Shown here: in pieces, positions 62,601 through 64,000 of the stretch
Numbering within the stretch: position 1 is the stretch's first letter
Layout: every line of letters begins with the position of its first letter
Source: Pseudoxanthomonas sp.
Lineage (GTDB): Bacteria; Pseudomonadota; Gammaproteobacteria; Xanthomonadales; Xanthomonadaceae
NCBI RefSeq assembly: GCF_027498035.1
Contig: NZ_CP114978.1
Coordinates: forward strand, 62,001-126,000
DNA: 64,000 nucleotides
Direction of reading: 5' to 3'
The notes under the pieces: generated by a model
What the model was told of the DNA's origin: nothing
Database searches by the model: none
Seen by the model: the letters and a program-made list of their open reading frames with translations, nothing else
Made by a program: the position numbers and the translations under genes

Positions 62601-64000
62601 CGCTGGCCAAAACCGTGCGCGATTTCGCCGCGCCGCGTTATCGCGAAGGCTATGAGCGCGGCATCCACGATCACGATGCGACGGCGATCCTGCGTGCGCT
62701 GTTGCCGCTGCACCGGGCAGCAGGGGCGCTGATCCATCCGCCGCAGGCGCGCGCGCTGGCCATGCTGTTCTGGGCGCAGCACAAGCAACGGCAGGATGTC
62801 GTGCAATGGCCTGCGCGGCAGGCAGGCGCCAACGCGATCCAGCGGCTGTTCGGTTCGCGCGAAGGCATCCAGGCGTTGCAGTCGGAAATGGCCGCGGCCC
62901 TGATCATGTTCACCGAAGGCGAGTGCCTGCCGATCCCGGCGACCCACGCACAGGCGGCCGCGGCCTATCTGGCGGAGGAACTCGGCCAGCCCGAGCTGGT
63001 GTTCGTGTTCAGTCGCTATGGGCGTGCCCTGGTCGATGGCCTGCGCCAGCGACTGGAGGAAGCCGGGCTGCGTGAAGGGTTCGAGCAGGCGCTCACGCAG
63101 CCTCACGGCAGCCTGGCCGCACGCTGGGAGCTTGCGACGCAATGGCTGCACGGCCTGTGCCGGGACCCGCAGTTCGTTGCACAGGCAGGTTATGTGGCCG
63201 AGGCCGCGGCGATGCTGCTGACCGAGCGCACGTTGCGCATGCGCGACAGCGATGTCGCGTTGATGGTGACGGTCGAAGGCCTGCTCGGCGAGCACCCGCG
63301 CATCGCGCAGGGCCGGCTGGTGCTGGCGGTGGATGATTTCCTCGCCCGTTTGCAGCAGCACGTCGGTGAGTTCCTGGTGGGCTTCCAGCGCTACCAGGCG
63401 GTGCGCCAGACCATCATCACCCGCGAGCGCGACAGCCTGCGCCTGTCCGAGTTCAAGGCGCGTCCGTTGTCCTCGTTCGTGCGCAACAAGCTGATCAACG
63501 ATGTCTACCTTGGGGTGATCGGCGACAACCTGGCCAAGCAGATGGGCACGGTGGGCGAGAACAAGCGCAGCGACCTGATGGGCCTGCTGATGATGATTTC
63601 GCCGCCCGGCTACGGTAAGACCACGCTGATGGAATACGTGGCCAACCGGCTGGGCCTGGTCTTCATGAAGATCAACGGTCCGGCGCTGGGGCATGAAGTG
63701 CGCTCGCTCGATCCGCTGCAGGCGCCGGATGCAACCTCGCGCCAGGAGCTGGAAAAGCTCAACCTGGCGCTGGAGATGGGCAACAACACCATGCTGTATG
63801 TCGACGACATCCAGCACACCCATCCGGAATTCCTGCAGAAGTTCATTTCGCTGTGCGACGGCACGCGGCGCATCGAAGGCGTGTGGAAGGGGCGCACCCG
63901 CACCTACGACATGCGCGGCAAGAAGTTCTGCGTGGTGATGGCAGGCAACCCGTACACCGAGTCCGGCGAGGTCTTCAAGATTCCCGACATGCTGGCCAAC
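59696..64000 (+). CDS. very large AAA ATPase of the 'DNA repair ATPase' group (partial, C-terminus outside window)
   Basis: An open frame of 1435 codons from the ATG at 59696 to the window edge. The N-terminal about 480 residues form a soluble beta-rich region (for example FELYAYYKHARLLQL-type and FVETIGGDLTIKVENNTE segments). A long coiled-coil zone spans about 500-850. A C-terminal AAA ATPase has Walker A PPGYGKTTL (from residue 1303), Walker B MLYVDDIQ (from 1366) and sensor-1 MAGNPYTESG (about 1415). Homologues are named 'DNA repair ATPase', but I know of no direct evidence for that role. It follows yqiK by 104 bases and is likely part of the same module. Confidence 0.85.
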   Translation, partial: MSDTAIAPDAPQGGSAQGQIDQAVARGGAYEVLRRRLTEQGERLRGVVEGLNAQRLGEFGDSRLEVIGRFRIRTENNCVGRDVVQVGADTLLFGYNVFIGLKTQTRIEDVFGLYRLVQGAEGYDVVPLELKGSFLGQSGFVHDFTELYAYYKHARLLQLIVLGGKLLAAFQIGERSTDVRVFRWAIDAAGALTYLDARGERDIALPPPFDFEWTRATRELAVSGRHSHLNILDTLFVETIGGDLTIKVENNTETGKGIYSEPVEDSTQSLDDAQFDFARVGTLILLKVLPYRETTWRGLIYNTLTGHIVRNDAIVQACVQLPEDHGIIFPGGYYLQGGEHKAFDAGMDGMQFKRAIRSPNGEDVLYIFYEREGGKSALFVYNTIQRALQNPVFGHGYAMLQDGRMVLFHAEGNEPTRIHPMQVWQTPFTSDEFAANRPASDSFMGRIGNAELVRGISNLLGLSREIEGGDVSVQRYQRLVGDARRLFDAHHWLDDAHCDGAATLLREITATGESVLDEYEKVQAIRQQSDQAMVEATAAHKALLARLQPENWTQVQEFVDALNAISAQRGQLLTIREYRYIDTDAIDGMARGLQDAHARIGAATGQFLGGETALVPFNARLDELDAGVRAAVSARQLAEQLQAMQAMSADLDMLSELMAGLKVDDATQRTRVVESISAIYARLNQARARAEQQRKSMGSAEAVAQFGAQFALFSQAISSALSLATDPERADEQLSRLMVQLEELESQFGEHEQFLGDILAKREELVEAFETHKQALLDDRQRKAQSVLDAATRILDGLGRRTERFTTADELNAFFAGDPLILKLRELAERLRGYRDSVKADDIEARLKGTRDQAVRALRDRSDLFEADGNVVRLGPWHRFSVNTQPLDLTILPRGDTLALHLIGTDFLEPIDDPELAELQPYWQVSLDSESPALYRGEYLAGCILQAAIRGEEGLDLASLQHQAAEPEALAKTVRDFAAPRYREGYERGIHDHDATAILRALLPLHRAAGALIHPPQARALAMLFWAQHKQRQDVVQWPARQAGANAIQRLFGSREGIQALQSEMAAALIMFTEGECLPIPATHAQAAAAYLAEELGQPELVFVFSRYGRALVDGLRQRLEEAGLREGFEQALTQPHGSLAARWELATQWLHGLCRDPQFVAQAGYVAEAAAMLLTERTLRMRDSDVALMVTVEGLLGEHPRIAQGRLVLAVDDFLARLQQHVGEFLVGFQRYQAVRQTIITRERDSLRLSEFKARPLSSFVRNKLINDVYLGVIGDNLAKQMGTVGENKRSDLMGLLMMISPPGYGKTTLMEYVANRLGLVFMKINGPALGHEVRSLDPLQAPDATSRQELEKLNLALEMGNNTMLYVDDIQHTHPEFLQKFISLCDGTRRIEGVWKGRTRTYDMRGKKFCVVMAGNPYTESGEVFKIPDMLAN

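Noticed and set aside
61790..63823. 677-codon open frame on the minus strand
   Set aside because: It lies wholly opposite the large ATPase coding frame, whose coiled coil and AAA motifs are clear; the antisense product is Gln/Arg/His-rich without a domain.

Overview
This window is a GC-rich gammaproteobacterial chromosome segment, most likely from the family Xanthomonadaceae (Stenotrophomonas / Pseudoxanthomonas / Xanthomonas relatives). The evidence is protein resemblance, gene order and two clusters of palindromic repeats with a GTAG head, like the REP (SMAG) elements described in Stenotrophomonas. Almost all of it is dense core-genome coding sequence. No rRNA genes, prophage, transposase or CRISPR array is visible, and no gap between genes exceeds about 250 bases.

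Layout. 1-4.9 kb: partial alpha/beta hydrolase, PIN-PhoH ATPase, Bcp-type peroxiredoxin and a GcvR-like ACT protein (all minus strand), divergent from dapA and a BamC-like lipoprotein. 4.9-11 kb: fdxA, tRNA-Glu(CTC), then pcnB-folK-panB-panC-panD-pgi (RNA polyadenylation, folate, pantothenate, glycolysis). 11-19.6 kb: queG divergent from nnr-tsaE-amidase-mutL, then a frameshifted DUF1684 lipoprotein gene and a TraB/GumN protein. 19.6-29.8 kb: a metG/apbC/dcd/rnfB-type neighbourhood interrupted by a lower-GC block holding a frameshifted DUF2147 gene, a TPR-sulfotransferase and a TonB-dependent receptor, with a perfect CRP/Clp-type palindrome at its edge. 29.9-38.8 kb: a small membrane protein, HIT protein, dienelactone hydrolase, greB, a rhomboid protease, a membrane/TPR protein, a lipoprotein, a HerA-like ATPase and an MltD-like lytic transglycosylase. 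38.9-46.7 kb: an mdtABC-like RND efflux operon. 46.9-56.7 kb: a small unknown protein, REP repeats, psd, an SCO protein, prmB-aroC, a 2-hydroxyacid dehydrogenase, asd, fimV, truA and trpF. 56.9-64 kb: yqiJ, a YqiK-type flotillin and a very large AAA ATPase annotated elsewhere as 'DNA repair ATPase', which runs off the window.

Most genes serve housekeeping work: amino-acid, cofactor and lipid synthesis, tRNA modification, mismatch repair and envelope maintenance. The two accessory-looking parts are the TonB receptor / sulfotransferase block and the YqiJ-flotillin-ATPase module. The latter is the best candidate here for an incompletely described system. Other points of note are a pcnB gene whose conserved N-terminus lies upstream of every canonical start codon, and two genes each broken by what looks like one extra base in a homopolymer.
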